DNA of 64,000 nucleotides from Planctomycetota bacterium (GCA_016207825.1 JACQZI010000023.1:124001-188000), one strand, 5' to 3'; counted from the stretch's first letter, positions 44,969 to 52,999 are shown. Numbers and translations are program-made. Notes: generated by a model not told the origin, from the sequence alone.

Positions 44969-46849
44969 TTAAACCTGCGTTGCCTTAATCCTGAGCTTGA
45001 AAATCCCGTCTTCCAGCATGAAATCCACGCATGAATCTCCGCCCGGAATAAAAGACATCAAACCCAAGGCCGGGTCAATCATCCCCTGCACCAAATTATT
45101 GGTGACAGTGTTCTGAGCGCTGATAGACCCCGTGCTGTATTCAGCATTGGATATCAGCATCCCGGCTTGAATCAGGCGGCCCATCAAGGCAGACCTGAAA
45201 GATTGGATGAACTCTTCCCGGCAAATCCGGTAAGGGGCACCGGCAATCAATTGGTCGCCCTGACGCAGTTTACCCGCTACCGTAGGCTCACCGGTCATCC
45301 AGAAACAGGCAATGGCCGCGGCGCCGATTCCGTGGATACGGTCACCGGTGATGCGCAAGGCTTTCTTGCGCCACGATTCGGCAACCCGTTCCTTGGAGTC
45401 ATTCACCGCATCCACAAACCTTTTCGCCTTAACCCCGCCGATTTCTTCAAAGACGCGGGTAACCCTTGTTACCCAGTTCTGGTAAGCGTCCTGGATATTC
45501 TTGGCAAAGGTCTTGACTACCGAAGCCTTGACCCGACCCCTTTTAGTCCGATAGGTATCGGACATAAAGGAAGGCCACTGCTCGGCGGCGGGAGTAGAAA
45601 GCTTTTCCTGGTAGCTGGCTTCATCGGGAATTGCCCTTTGAAGGCGGTCTATCAAGAGTTCGGCATTCTCACCCAGATTTTTCGCCCACTTTTCCGCGAT
45701 ATCTCCGGCAGGCGCGTACGAAGCAGGTATTTCCAGCTTTACATCAAACAGTATGTTTGGCATAAAACTATCCTCCGTTTTCCTCGTTAGTTCTGCTCGC
45801 CGATACATCTCCTTTCCGTGCATGCTAACGGAAAGACACCTCGATGCGTCTGATTGACGAACAGAAGAACTGAGGAACGGAAAAACGTAAGAACTATTTA
45901 ATGTCCTTTCGTCCTTCGGTTCTTTAGTTCGCTTGCGCGGTCCTTCGGTTCTTTGGTCGAGGAAATCGTATATTTCCGAGATGGGAACAATTCCCGCCAT
46001 GGTGGTAATCAATTGGTCTCCATATAATCTTACCCAAACGGCTATTCCAATTAACTCATATTGGTAGGCATTCCCGTCATTAGACGGGACGGCGCTTCGC
46101 TTCGCATATACCGGTCCCCCGGAGTTACCGGGTAAAACCGGAGCTGTTATTTCCCAAGAAAAGCCACCGATTACACTGATAATACCGGATGAAGGTCTTG
46201 GAGATAAACCTAATGAACATCCAACAACATAAACCGGAGCGAATAAGTAAGGAACATAATCCTTCGGAGCCAGATTTGCAGTTTTAACCGCAAAGTCGCA
46301 AAGAACGCTAAGAAGGGCTAAATCCTTAACCGTATCTGTAATAACAACCGTCGCATCTATCTCGGTATCCTTTGCGTCTTTGCGGTAAGAAAAGAACGTT
46401 ACGCTTACTTTAGCATAATTTCCTACTACATGTCCTGCTGTCAGAATCAGTGTATATCCGTGTTCATCGGTGGTTGCAATGACTACCCCGCTTCCGCATC
46501 CGGTCAGTGTTTCAATCATAACCGTTGGACTTAGCATCTCGTCATACTCACGCTGGTAAGGATTATTAGCCTTGTCCATAGGCCGAATGATGATAACGCC
46601 GGAAGGAAGTTCGGCAGGCTTAGTTGACCATGCCGTCAATCCGATTAAGAGAATGCCCGCAATCAGGATAATCAATAATCTGATAACCTTTCCCTTGCCC
46701 TGAACCTGACCCCGACCAAAGGTATCGGGGGAATGGTTCATGGGTTTCTTGCTCATATCTTCAAGTTTCTTTTCCACCTTACGCTTGATGATTGTCAGCA
46801 GGACTTCCACGGCCACCTTTAATATTCCTTTAAATATTTTCTTAAACAT
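44969..46849 (-). CDS. Membrane-anchored trypsin-like protease joined in frame to a protein of unknown function
   Basis: The frame spans 626 codons from the ATG at 46849, which has a strong GGAGGG ribosome site and overlaps the upstream stop by 8 bp. Part one: an amphipathic start, one membrane helix (LLIILIAGILLIGLTAW, about residues 55-71) and a trypsin fold with TLILTAGHVVG (His), VKDLALLSV (Asp) and LPGNSGGPVYAK (Ser). Part two, from M at 45763, is a 264-residue helical protein I do not recognise, and it has its own GGAGG site 7 bp before that ATG. The linker between is made of repeat words, so two ancestral genes may have fused, or a stop was lost. Further repeat words sit inside the protease domain (46079-46110, 46281-46316, 46369-46390). 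Outward-facing protease is inferred. Confidence 0.75.
   Translation of the reverse strand: MFKKIFKGILKVAVEVLLTIIKRKVEKKLEDMSKKPMNHSPDTFGRGQVQGKGKVIRLLIILIAGILLIGLTAWSTKPAELPSGVIIIRPMDKANNPYQREYDEMLSPTVMIETLTGCGSGVVIATTDEHGYTLILTAGHVVGNYAKVSVTFFSYRKDAKDTEIDATVVITDTVKDLALLSVLCDFAVKTANLAPKDYVPYLFAPVYVVGCSLGLSPRPSSGIISVIGGFSWEITAPVLPGNSGGPVYAKRSAVPSNDGNAYQYELIGIAVWVRLYGDQLITTMAGIVPISEIYDFLDQRTEGPRKRTKEPKDERTLNSSYVFPFLSSSVRQSDASRCLSVSMHGKEMYRRAELTRKTEDSFMPNILFDVKLEIPASYAPAGDIAEKWAKNLGENAELLIDRLQRAIPDEASYQEKLSTPAAEQWPSFMSDTYRTKRGRVKASVVKTFAKNIQDAYQNWVTRVTRVFEEIGGVKAKRFVDAVNDSKERVAESWRKKALRITGDRIHGIGAAAIACFWMTGEPTVAGKLRQGDQLIAGAPYRICREEFIQSFRSALMGRLIQAGMLISNAEYSTGSISAQNTVTNNLVQGMIDPALGLMSFIPGGDSCVDFMLEDGIFKLRIKATQV
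45761..45776 (-). promoter_or_regulatory. Internal ribosome site and ATG inside the protease frame
   Basis: GGAGGA (45776-45771) stands 7 bases before ATGCCA (45763-45761) in the same frame as the protease. This is as good as any gene start in the window and marks a likely independent start for the C-terminal 264-residue protein. Confidence 0.55.
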
Positions 46850-47282
46850 CTTCGCACCCTCCTTCCTGCCAGCTTTCGATATAATCAACCCAATCTTCAT
46901 AGAATTCCTGTTTGAGTTCAGATTCTTCCTGCTCTTCCTGAAGGCTTACCCCGAAGGCGATATCCTGTCCCGCCAGCTTGCCCCGCTCCACTTCGCTCCG
47001 CGGGACGATAGGGAGTCCCTGACCATAGGTCAGGGCGCCCTTTTCCAATAACCGCCGGTCGGCATATGAAAGGAGCGATTCAAACCCCATCCTTAAAGCA
47101 GGCAGTTCCAACCGCTTTCTTTCCGGGTAATACATGAGGTAGCAATACCGGCAATAACCCAAGCCCCTTGCCGCCCACGAAATAAGCGCCTTGCCTTTAA
47201 GCACCGGCTTGTTAACGGCTTTAGGCAGGGGTTTGCCGCATTCTTTGCATCGTATCGCTCCGCAATTTCTTAAATCTTTCAT
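46842..47282 (-). CDS. Zinc-ribbon protein of unknown function upstream of the protease
   Basis: A 146-residue protein with a four-cysteine zinc ribbon, CGAIRCKECG (residues 7-16) and CRYCYL (about 44-49), then a helical acidic C-terminal half. Residues about 82-103 (EKGALTYGQGLPIVPRSEVER) are encoded by a GC-rich palindromic insertion at 46980-47045. The gene has a good AAAGGAGA ribosome site and overlaps the protease start by 8 bp (ATGTTTAA), so the two are translationally coupled. It diverges from the sigma-factor operon across a 358-bp spacer. Confidence 0.7.
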   Translation of the reverse strand: MKDLRNCGAIRCKECGKPLPKAVNKPVLKGKALISWAARGLGYCRYCYLMYYPERKRLELPALRMGFESLLSYADRRLLEKGALTYGQGLPIVPRSEVERGKLAGQDIAFGVSLQEEQEESELKQEFYEDWVDYIESWQEGGCEDV

Positions 47283-47640
47283 ATTTCATTCTCCTTTCTA
47301 ATTGGTCATTGTTCATTGGGGCTTGGTCATTCCCAAGCTCCCCTCTCCATAACCTAACCTGGAAAAACCCCAAAAGTTATATGGAAATCTTTTTTTCTAT
47401 GAAAATAGTTGCAATTTTCCCTTAAGCTACTTTGCTTGGATGCCAAATAAGTTTACATTTTTGTAAAGTTTCTTTACGCCAGAACAGCCGGAAAGCGCCC
47501 GAAAAAACACGATTCTACCGTCGGAAAGCTATAAAATAAAGATGGGCAGATTTTTAATCATCGGTGGATTGTTTTAAGACGCCTTGGCATGCTATTTGCT
47601 TATGTATCCTTATGTATGGGGAGAAGAAGGACTCGGCGCC
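47283..47640. other. Divergent regulatory spacer of the protease / sigma locus
   Basis: No gene is seen. The DNA near the zinc-ribbon gene holds repeat words (GGTCATTGTTCATTGG, CTTGGTCATTCCCAAG). The middle is AT-rich with TTTACATTTTTGTAAAG, an imperfect inverted repeat near 47452 that could be an operator. Promoters for both directions must lie here but none is unambiguous. Confidence 0.5.
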
Positions 47641-48246
47641 ATGGAGTGGAATACGCTTTCGGACGAGGACCTGATTCGGTTATACCGGCAGGGCGTAACC
47701 GAAGCATTGGATATTCTGTTCCATCGCTATCTTGACCCCTTGCGCGGATATCTTTTGAAATACAGCTGGTTTAAGGACGATTCCTATCTGGATGACTTAA
47801 TCCAGCAAATCCTGATGATTGCCTTTACGCGCATAAAGGAAAAGGCGTTCGAACCCAAAGGGGATGGTTCATTCAGGCATTATTTGTATAGGATAGGCAC
47901 CATTGAGTATAAAAAGCAGGATTGCCTGCGCGCCTCGGAGTTACCCCCGCTCTCGAGGCGTTTCCCAAACGTCTCCACGGGTTTTGCCGATGAACGGGTC
48001 CCTTCAAGGCCCGTGGAGACACCTAATCATCACGCGCTCCATAAAAAACTAAGCAAGGCCTTTAAGGCGCTTGCGACCGAAGAGATAAAACTCCTGATTA
48101 TGGCGAATCTGGGCATCCCGTATGAAAAGATATTGGCCCATCCTCTATTTAGCAAATTTACTCTTGCATATTTAAAGCTGAAAATATATAATATCCGGCA
48201 AAAGGTGATTAAAATCATCGAGGAGGAAAAGGACGAGCCCCGTTAG
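47641..48246 (+). CDS. ECF-like RNA polymerase sigma factor
   Basis: A 201-residue sigma-70-family protein. Region 2 is clear: SDEDLIRLYRQGVTEALDILFHRYLDPLRGYLLKY, then YLDDLIQQILMIAFTRI and GSFRHYLYRIGTIEYKK. Region 4 (about 140-195: LSKAFKALATEEIKLLIMANLGIPYEKILAHP) is weaker. The linker (about residues 103-128) is encoded by a palindromic repeat at 47953-48020. The start at 47641 is preferred over one at 47584 because the extra residues are not sigma-like. The last codons and stop lie in a GCCCCGTTAG hairpin. It is followed by a zf-HC2-type gene and a kinase gene, as in ECF groups linked to Ser/Thr kinases. Confidence 0.8.
   Translation: MEWNTLSDEDLIRLYRQGVTEALDILFHRYLDPLRGYLLKYSWFKDDSYLDDLIQQILMIAFTRIKEKAFEPKGDGSFRHYLYRIGTIEYKKQDCLRASELPPLSRRFPNVSTGFADERVPSRPVETPNHHALHKKLSKAFKALATEEIKLLIMANLGIPYEKILAHPLFSKFTLAYLKLKIYNIRQKVIKIIEEEKDEPR
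47953..48020 (+). repeat. Palindromic repeat element in frame inside the sigma-factor gene
   Basis: GTCTCCACGGG (47971-47981) is exactly complementary to CCCGTGGAGAC (48010-48020). A second hairpin, AGGCGTTT-CCC-AAACGTCT, lies just before. The element encodes SRRFPNVSTGFADERVPSRP in the linker between sigma regions 2 and 4. It resembles the in-gene palindromic elements known in Rickettsia. Confidence 0.75.
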
Positions 48247-48262
48247 AGATAACCAACGGGGC
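48236..48262 (+). repeat. GCCCCGTTAG hairpin covering the sigma-factor stop codon
   Basis: GCCCCGTT and AACGGGGC form an 8-bp stem around GAGATAACC and contain the final Pro-Arg codons and TAG of the sigma gene. The same outer stem occurs in the riboswitch spacer at 9587. A short A-run, not a T-run, follows, so it is not a plus-strand terminator. Confidence 0.65.
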
Positions 48263-48299
48263 ATCAAAAAAGTTCCTAAAAAACGAAAGGACTTAGATT

Positions 48300-48857
48300 A
48301 TGGCTACACCTGATAAAAAACGCGACAAAAACTCTGATGGGGTGAAGAAGACATGTAAGAAATACGCGCGGGCAATCACGGATTACGTCCTGAACCAGCA
48401 AACGGATATCCCGAAAGAAGAGCTATTCCAACATCTCAAGGAATGCGCTAAATGCCATAAGGAATTCTCCGATTGGAAAGACTTCAACGATTTCGTCCGG
48501 GTCAAGGAATATCATTCCCGTCCCGAGGTAAAGGAGAAATGGGATAAATTTATAACAGAACTGGTTCACAGTGGAGGAGCTCCGGCGAAACCGTCCCAAT
48601 GCTCCACGGCGGTCATACCGGGTGCGACGGTCGTAGACGTCAAATGGGAAATCGGCAATGCCGCGGGAGTTATATATAAGCATTTATCCACGGCGGGAAT
48701 AACCAAACTGAATGACATTCCGGGCAAGACCAGCATCCCGATGGAAACCGCCCTGCAGGCGATTGGCTGGCTGGCGCGGGAGGAAAAGGTCTGCAAGGAG
48801 CGCGTAAAAACGACGAGTTATGTCTATGTCCCCGAACATAAACAGGCGCAGGGGTGA
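48300..48857 (+). CDS. zf-HC2-type putative anti-sigma protein with winged-helix C-terminus
   Basis: A 185-residue soluble protein. The N-terminal half has HLKECAKCHKEF (about residues 41-52), the H-x3-C-x2-C core of zinc-binding anti-sigma domains, set in a helical bundle. The C-terminal part (about 112-165: WEIGNAAGVIYKHLSTAGITKL ... ALQAIGWLAREEKV) matches the winged helix-turn-helix domain PF10771 (DUF2582). No membrane segment is present, so any sigma control would be cytoplasmic. It lies between the sigma factor and the kinase. The mixture of anti-sigma and DNA-binding domains is unusual. Anti-sigma function is inferred. Confidence 0.75.
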   Translation: MATPDKKRDKNSDGVKKTCKKYARAITDYVLNQQTDIPKEELFQHLKECAKCHKEFSDWKDFNDFVRVKEYHSRPEVKEKWDKFITELVHSGGAPAKPSQCSTAVIPGATVVDVKWEIGNAAGVIYKHLSTAGITKLNDIPGKTSIPMETALQAIGWLAREEKVCKERVKTTSYVYVPEHKQAQG

Positions 48858-48937
48858 GAAGAGAAAACAAGAATAAACAAAAGGCGCTTGTCACCGAACG
48901 AAAATCAAAATAAAGTAATCGAAGGGAAAAGGTAAAC

Positions 48938-50485
48938 ATGTTTATTACAATAGGTACTGTTATATACGATAGTAATAAAGCTGCGTATAACGTTCTTGAA
49001 TTCATTGGAAAAGGGGCTTTTGGTGATGTTTACAAAATTGAAAAGAATGATGACAAGTCAATATGGGCTTTGAAAACACTACCAACTACATTTCAAGATA
49101 AAAATAACCTAAAAAGCTTAATTCATGAAGGGAATCAAGCCATTAAAATATCCCATCAAAATTTTATAAAGTATATATTTTTCCACGATGGTTCCCTTTT
49201 CCCACAATTACCCCCTTATATAATTATGGAATTCGCAGACCAAGGAACCCTAGAAAATGTAATTATAGAACAAAAAAGGAAGAATGAATTTATTCCAAAT
49301 GGTGAGCTGCAAAAATATTTTAACCAGCTAATAAACGGTATGGATGCGGTTAATTTAATTCTCATTCATAGAGATATCAAGCCTAACAATATTCTTATTA
49401 AGAAGGATTTATTGAAAATATCTGATTTCGGATTATCAAAAATCATTGAAGAAGAAACAAGAACTTCTACCTTTAAGGGTATTGGTCATGTTAAATACAT
49501 GTCTCCAGAAGGATGGAAAAACCAAACAAATACCATTCAGATGGATATTTATTCAATGGGTGTCGTATTTTTTGAATTAGCAACATTATGTCATCCTTTG
49601 GAAGTTAAACCGAGTGATGGTTTTCAAGAATGGCGTGATGCGCACCTTTATCAGAACCCTAAAAGACCTAATACAATTAACACAAATTTATCACCTGCGT
49701 TTTCTCAAGTGATATTTAAAATGATAGAAAAAAGCGTAAGTAATCGTTTTAAAAGTTGGACTGAAATTAAAGCGGAGTTAGCAAAAGAAAACCTACCCGT
49801 CACTTCCAATACACCTTTAGTAGATGCAATTTTGAATAAGCGATTAGAAAAGGATTCAATGATAAAAGAAGAACAACTTAAAAAGCAGAAACGACAGAAA
49901 GAAATAGAAGACTTTTATAAACTCGTAGAATATCAAATTAAAAAGGATATTTATGAGCCACTTGATAGTTTTATTAAAGAGCTTAATGAGAGATATACGG
50001 GAAGCAATAAGGTTATTCTTCATAATAGGCAGCCAGGTCGTGATTTTAATTGTTTAATTGGGTTGCCTTCAGGGAACCCCTTGGCCTTGGAAATACGCCC
50101 TTTGATTGATGAAGAATTTAACAGAGAAAAAGAAATAGATGATTACGGTCGGACAATACGCGTTAGACGATTAGAAAGGCCTTTATGGAAAAATAAAAAG
50201 ATAATGGCTTGGGGATATTTGAAAAGCAAAGATGGCAAAGGGTTCAATGTAATTTTAGTGGAAAAAGACAATGATGCTTATGGAGAATGGGTTATTTTAA
50301 CAAATACGAATAATGCTCTAGTTAAACCTGAAGCAAGAAGAAATGTGGAGCCATTCCCTTTCGAATTCCGTGAAATGGAAAAAGAAATTAAATTCGCTAG
50401 TGGTAATGTTACACATATATATGTTACTAAAGCAGAACAACTAAAGATTAACCATTTCGTTAATTTTATTGAAGAATATATTTAG
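48938..50485 (+). CDS. Cytoplasmic Ser/Thr protein kinase with unknown C-terminal domain
   Basis: A 515-residue Hanks-type kinase. The kinase domain (about 15-285) has IGKGAFGDVYKI, the ALKTL lysine, LIHRDIKPNNILI, ISDFGLSK and an activation loop GIGHVKYMSPEGW. A coiled-coil-like basic segment follows (about 305-330), then an alpha/beta domain of about 170 residues that I do not recognise (LEIRPLIDEEFNREKEID, KIMAWGYLKSKDGKGFNVI). No membrane helix. Its DNA is visibly more A+T-rich than the sigma/anti-sigma genes 80 bp upstream, suggesting separate acquisition. It may phosphorylate the sigma or anti-sigma protein (inference). Confidence 0.85.
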   Translation: MFITIGTVIYDSNKAAYNVLEFIGKGAFGDVYKIEKNDDKSIWALKTLPTTFQDKNNLKSLIHEGNQAIKISHQNFIKYIFFHDGSLFPQLPPYIIMEFADQGTLENVIIEQKRKNEFIPNGELQKYFNQLINGMDAVNLILIHRDIKPNNILIKKDLLKISDFGLSKIIEEETRTSTFKGIGHVKYMSPEGWKNQTNTIQMDIYSMGVVFFELATLCHPLEVKPSDGFQEWRDAHLYQNPKRPNTINTNLSPAFSQVIFKMIEKSVSNRFKSWTEIKAELAKENLPVTSNTPLVDAILNKRLEKDSMIKEEQLKKQKRQKEIEDFYKLVEYQIKKDIYEPLDSFIKELNERYTGSNKVILHNRQPGRDFNCLIGLPSGNPLALEIRPLIDEEFNREKEIDDYGRTIRVRRLERPLWKNKKIMAWGYLKSKDGKGFNVILVEKDNDAYGEWVILTNTNNALVKPEARRNVEPFPFEFREMEKEIKFASGNVTHIYVTKAEQLKINHFVNFIEEYI

Positions 50486-50725
50486 CTATCACGGACTAAA
50501 GCGTGACGCACACCGTTCCAGGAAACTCTTTATTTTTCGAAGCGTAGCGGAGTCCCGACCGACAGCCAGCAGGTCGTCCCGCGTGATCAAAACGTGACAC
50601 ACACCGCGACTGGAATACCCCGATTCCCCTGCGATTCAAATCCTAATTCCCTTGAATCCCTTTTTCTTTAATGGGGTATACCGGCTTGCACCATGGAGCA
50701 TAGTAGTTATTAAGATGGGGTCGGG

Positions 50726-50955
50726 TAGCTTTTAGAATGGGGTCTGGTAGCTCTTACCTATACGTATTATAGCTTTTAGGATGGAGTCAGGTAGCCTTTA
50801 CCTATATGTATTATAGCTTTTAGGGGTGAGTAATATAGCCTTTACCCGTATGTATTATAGCCTTTAGGATGGGGTCAAGTAGCTTTTACCTATATGTATT
50901 ATAGCTTTTAGAGTGGGGTCAGGTAGCTTTTATAATGGAGTCTAGTAGCCTTTAG
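50726..50955 (+). repeat. Tandem array of 44-bp units, each two related 22-bp halves
   Basis: Four full units begin at 50726, 50770, 50814 and 50858, and a fifth diverged one at 50902. Each 22-bp half begins TAGCtTTTA; the first half continues with gATGGGGTCaGG, the second with CCTATATGTATTA. Copies differ at several positions, so the array is old. There is no coding frame. Confidence 0.85.
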
Positions 50956-51026
50956 GGGGGTGTATACCCGCCCCCCCCTCCGCCTAAAACCTCATTTAAT
51001 TGATTTAGAAATGAATATACCTGCCT

Positions 51027-51062
51027 CGCCGCCTGCCTGTCCGGTAGGCAGGGCAGGCGGGC
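51027..51062. repeat. GC-rich inverted repeat (CTCGCC-GCCTGCCTG type)
   Basis: CGCCGCCTGCCTG pairs with CAGGGCAGGCGGGCG around TCCGGTAGG. On the plus strand GTTTTAGCC follows, too few T for a confident terminator. Such CCTGCC/GGCAGG palindromes are dispersed repeats in many genomes. Confidence 0.6.
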
Positions 51063-51120
51063 GAGTTTTAGCCACCCTTGCGTGACGGGGATGCGTTTTA
51101 AGTAAAACGATTAATCCTTA

Positions 51121-52242
51121 TCACTCCTCGCGCTTTTTCCAGTCTTCCCATTTCTCTGAATTACCGGTATATTCTATGACGGTTATTTCCCTTGCCCGTT
51201 TCTTGATATCTTTATCTTTATCTTCTATTAATTTATCCAATACCTCCGCAACATGTTTTTTTATGGATTTATCTTTTAGTTTAACGTAGCGGTCATCAAG
51301 CTTTTCTACAAACAACTTGCCTGCTTCTATGGCGGTTAACCGGACTTGTTTATCTTCACTCTGGTCGCCGGCAATCGTTAACAGCCGTTTTATTATATCG
51401 CCGTCTGCATAATTCCCAGCAAGCGTTAGTAATGCCTCAACAAGCCTCTTACGTGCTTTTACATCTTTATCATACGGCGATACGCTTAAACTATTTAACA
51501 CCGTGCCTTTTGAAATAACATAAAGCGAAAGCATTTCCAGGGCATTATTCCTTTCATCTTCATCAGCACTAACGATTAAATCCTTGTATTTATTAAAGGT
51601 TTCGACGTGTTCTGGGTTTTCTTTTATTACAACGGTTTTATTTGTAAACAACGCCCCAAACCATGCGCCTTCTATTGGAATTGTTTTTACATCTGCTGGT
51701 TTCTCTATTGTCGCATAACTTCTATGTTGTTCCTTCTGCTTACCGGTACAAGCCGCTTCTATCTTTACCGAACCGGTTTTTAACGGCACTAATGTCCAGG
51801 TATAAGTTATTGTTTGATGAGGCTCTACATAAACAAAAGAATAGTCATAACTATAACCCCACCCTTCCCGTGTTCTGCTCCACGTCCCACGAGCATCATA
51901 TTGTTTGCTTTCATTTATTGAATAACCATCACCAAAAAGCGCCGGTTCATAAAATGGCTTATGAGTAGTATAGGCCTCGGTAAACGCCCTCTTTTTATCG
52001 GTCAGGCTGGTCAGTTTTAATTCCGCTTTAATCTCTTCGCCAAGCAGATATTCGTCTTTATCCGTAACAAGCTCAAGCCGGAATATTCCGTCGTTGTTTA
52101 TATCAGTCTTCTTAAAAAGACGATTATGTTCCATTTCCGGCTTGGACTCCTTTTCTTCGGCATAAGATAAAAGGAAGGAAGAAAACGTTATTATAGAGAA
52201 ACAAACAAGGCTTACCGTTGAAATCAGCTTCTTGTATTTCAT
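51121..52242 (-). CDS. Secreted protein with beta-rich N-terminus and HEAT-like helical C-terminus
   Basis: A 373-residue exported protein: signal peptide MKYKKLISTVSLVCFSIITF and following residues to about 28, then a beta-sandwich-like region (about 45-185, LELVTDKDEYLLGEEIKAELKL) similar to intracellular proteinase-inhibitor or Ig-like folds, then helical repeats (about 225-350: VRLTAIEAGKLFVEKLDD) suggestive of HEAT units. An AAAGGAGAG ribosome site precedes the ATG. It belongs to a same-strand cluster of secreted genes. Function is unknown. Confidence 0.8.
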   Translation of the reverse strand: MKYKKLISTVSLVCFSIITFSSFLLSYAEEKESKPEMEHNRLFKKTDINNDGIFRLELVTDKDEYLLGEEIKAELKLTSLTDKKRAFTEAYTTHKPFYEPALFGDGYSINESKQYDARGTWSRTREGWGYSYDYSFVYVEPHQTITYTWTLVPLKTGSVKIEAACTGKQKEQHRSYATIEKPADVKTIPIEGAWFGALFTNKTVVIKENPEHVETFNKYKDLIVSADEDERNNALEMLSLYVISKGTVLNSLSVSPYDKDVKARKRLVEALLTLAGNYADGDIIKRLLTIAGDQSEDKQVRLTAIEAGKLFVEKLDDRYVKLKDKSIKKHVAEVLDKLIEDKDKDIKKRAREITVIEYTGNSEKWEDWKKREE

Positions 52243-52261
52243 AAAACTCTCCTTTCTTGGT

Positions 52262-52988
52262 TTATTTTTCAGGGAAAGTAATCACTTTATTTGTTACCTC
52301 AACCCCGTCGCCCCCTGAAAACTCAATCGTTTTAGATGCAGGAGCAGTATTACCATCCACGGTTTTTGAAAATTCTACACCAATATTTACTGCAAAGACA
52401 TTTTTCGCAGGGACTGGTTGCCCATTTCTGGTGAAAGTTGTTTTGTTAAACGCATCCTCTATCTTTTGCGCCCGTAGAACGTAACGCATATCCTTGGTGA
52501 ATTCTTCTATAAGTTTTCGAATATCTTCTTCATAAGTTTGAATTGTTTCTGTTTGGGAATTAAAGACTCGAATATTTTTCATCCCAATGTTTAAGGCTAA
52601 ATTCCTTAGAAACTCAGCATATTCATTGTCGGTAGCATTTTGGACATTTAGTGTTTTTGTTCCAATTCCAAACTGGAAAAATATAAAAGAATCATAACCG
52701 ATTGAAGAAACACTGCCAACCCCATCTTTTTTCATTAAGGGTTCCGGTGAGTAGCCTAAACTTCCTGCAACTATAAGCTCGGTATCATCATCTTTTGAAC
52801 CGCTATGGCAATGCCTGATATCAACGACTACACCATGAAGCTTTAAATAGGGAATCCTATATGGCGTAGGTTGTGCCGGGTTTGCCTTTTGCACTCCTCC
52901 CTTATTTCCAGCCTCAAACCCAGCAAATGCGATATCGTTCAGCAATGATACCGCCTAATAAAACTAGTAACAATGGTTTGTTAATCAT
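52262..52988 (-). pseudogene. Secreted protein gene with frameshift in its signal peptide
   Basis: The open frame 52262-52945 gives 227 residues starting from a TTG with no ribosome site. Upstream, a perfect AGAGGAGATGG site precedes ATG at 52988, which encodes MINKPLLLVLLGGI, a clear signal peptide that soon runs into a stop in its own frame. A single-base shift near 52945-52950 would join signal and body. Either the gene is broken or the read has an error. The body has VVVDIRHCHSGSKDDD and a helical middle (ATDNEYAEFLRNLALNIG) but no domain I can name. Confidence 0.65.
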
Positions 52989-52999
52989 AACCATCTCCT

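Larger units (their letters stand above)
50486..51120. other. 635-bp gene-free region with tandem repeats
   Basis: No gene is seen. Near the kinase stop two copies of a CGTGACGCACACCG / CGTGACACACACCG phrase lie about 90 bp apart with GC-rich repeat words between. Then comes a 44-bp tandem array (50726-50955), a C-rich run, and a large inverted repeat at 51027-51062 before the convergent secreted-protein gene. Confidence 0.75.

Noticed and set aside
50726-50955. Tandem units could be read as a CRISPR array
   Set aside because: Units are contiguous 44-mers without unique spacers, halves are related to each other, and no cas genes are nearby.
52262-52945. CHSG in VVVDIRHCHSGSK suggests a caspase-like protease
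   Set aside because: The HG dyad strand and surrounding fold signatures of caspase-type peptidases are not visible, so the motif alone is not enough.
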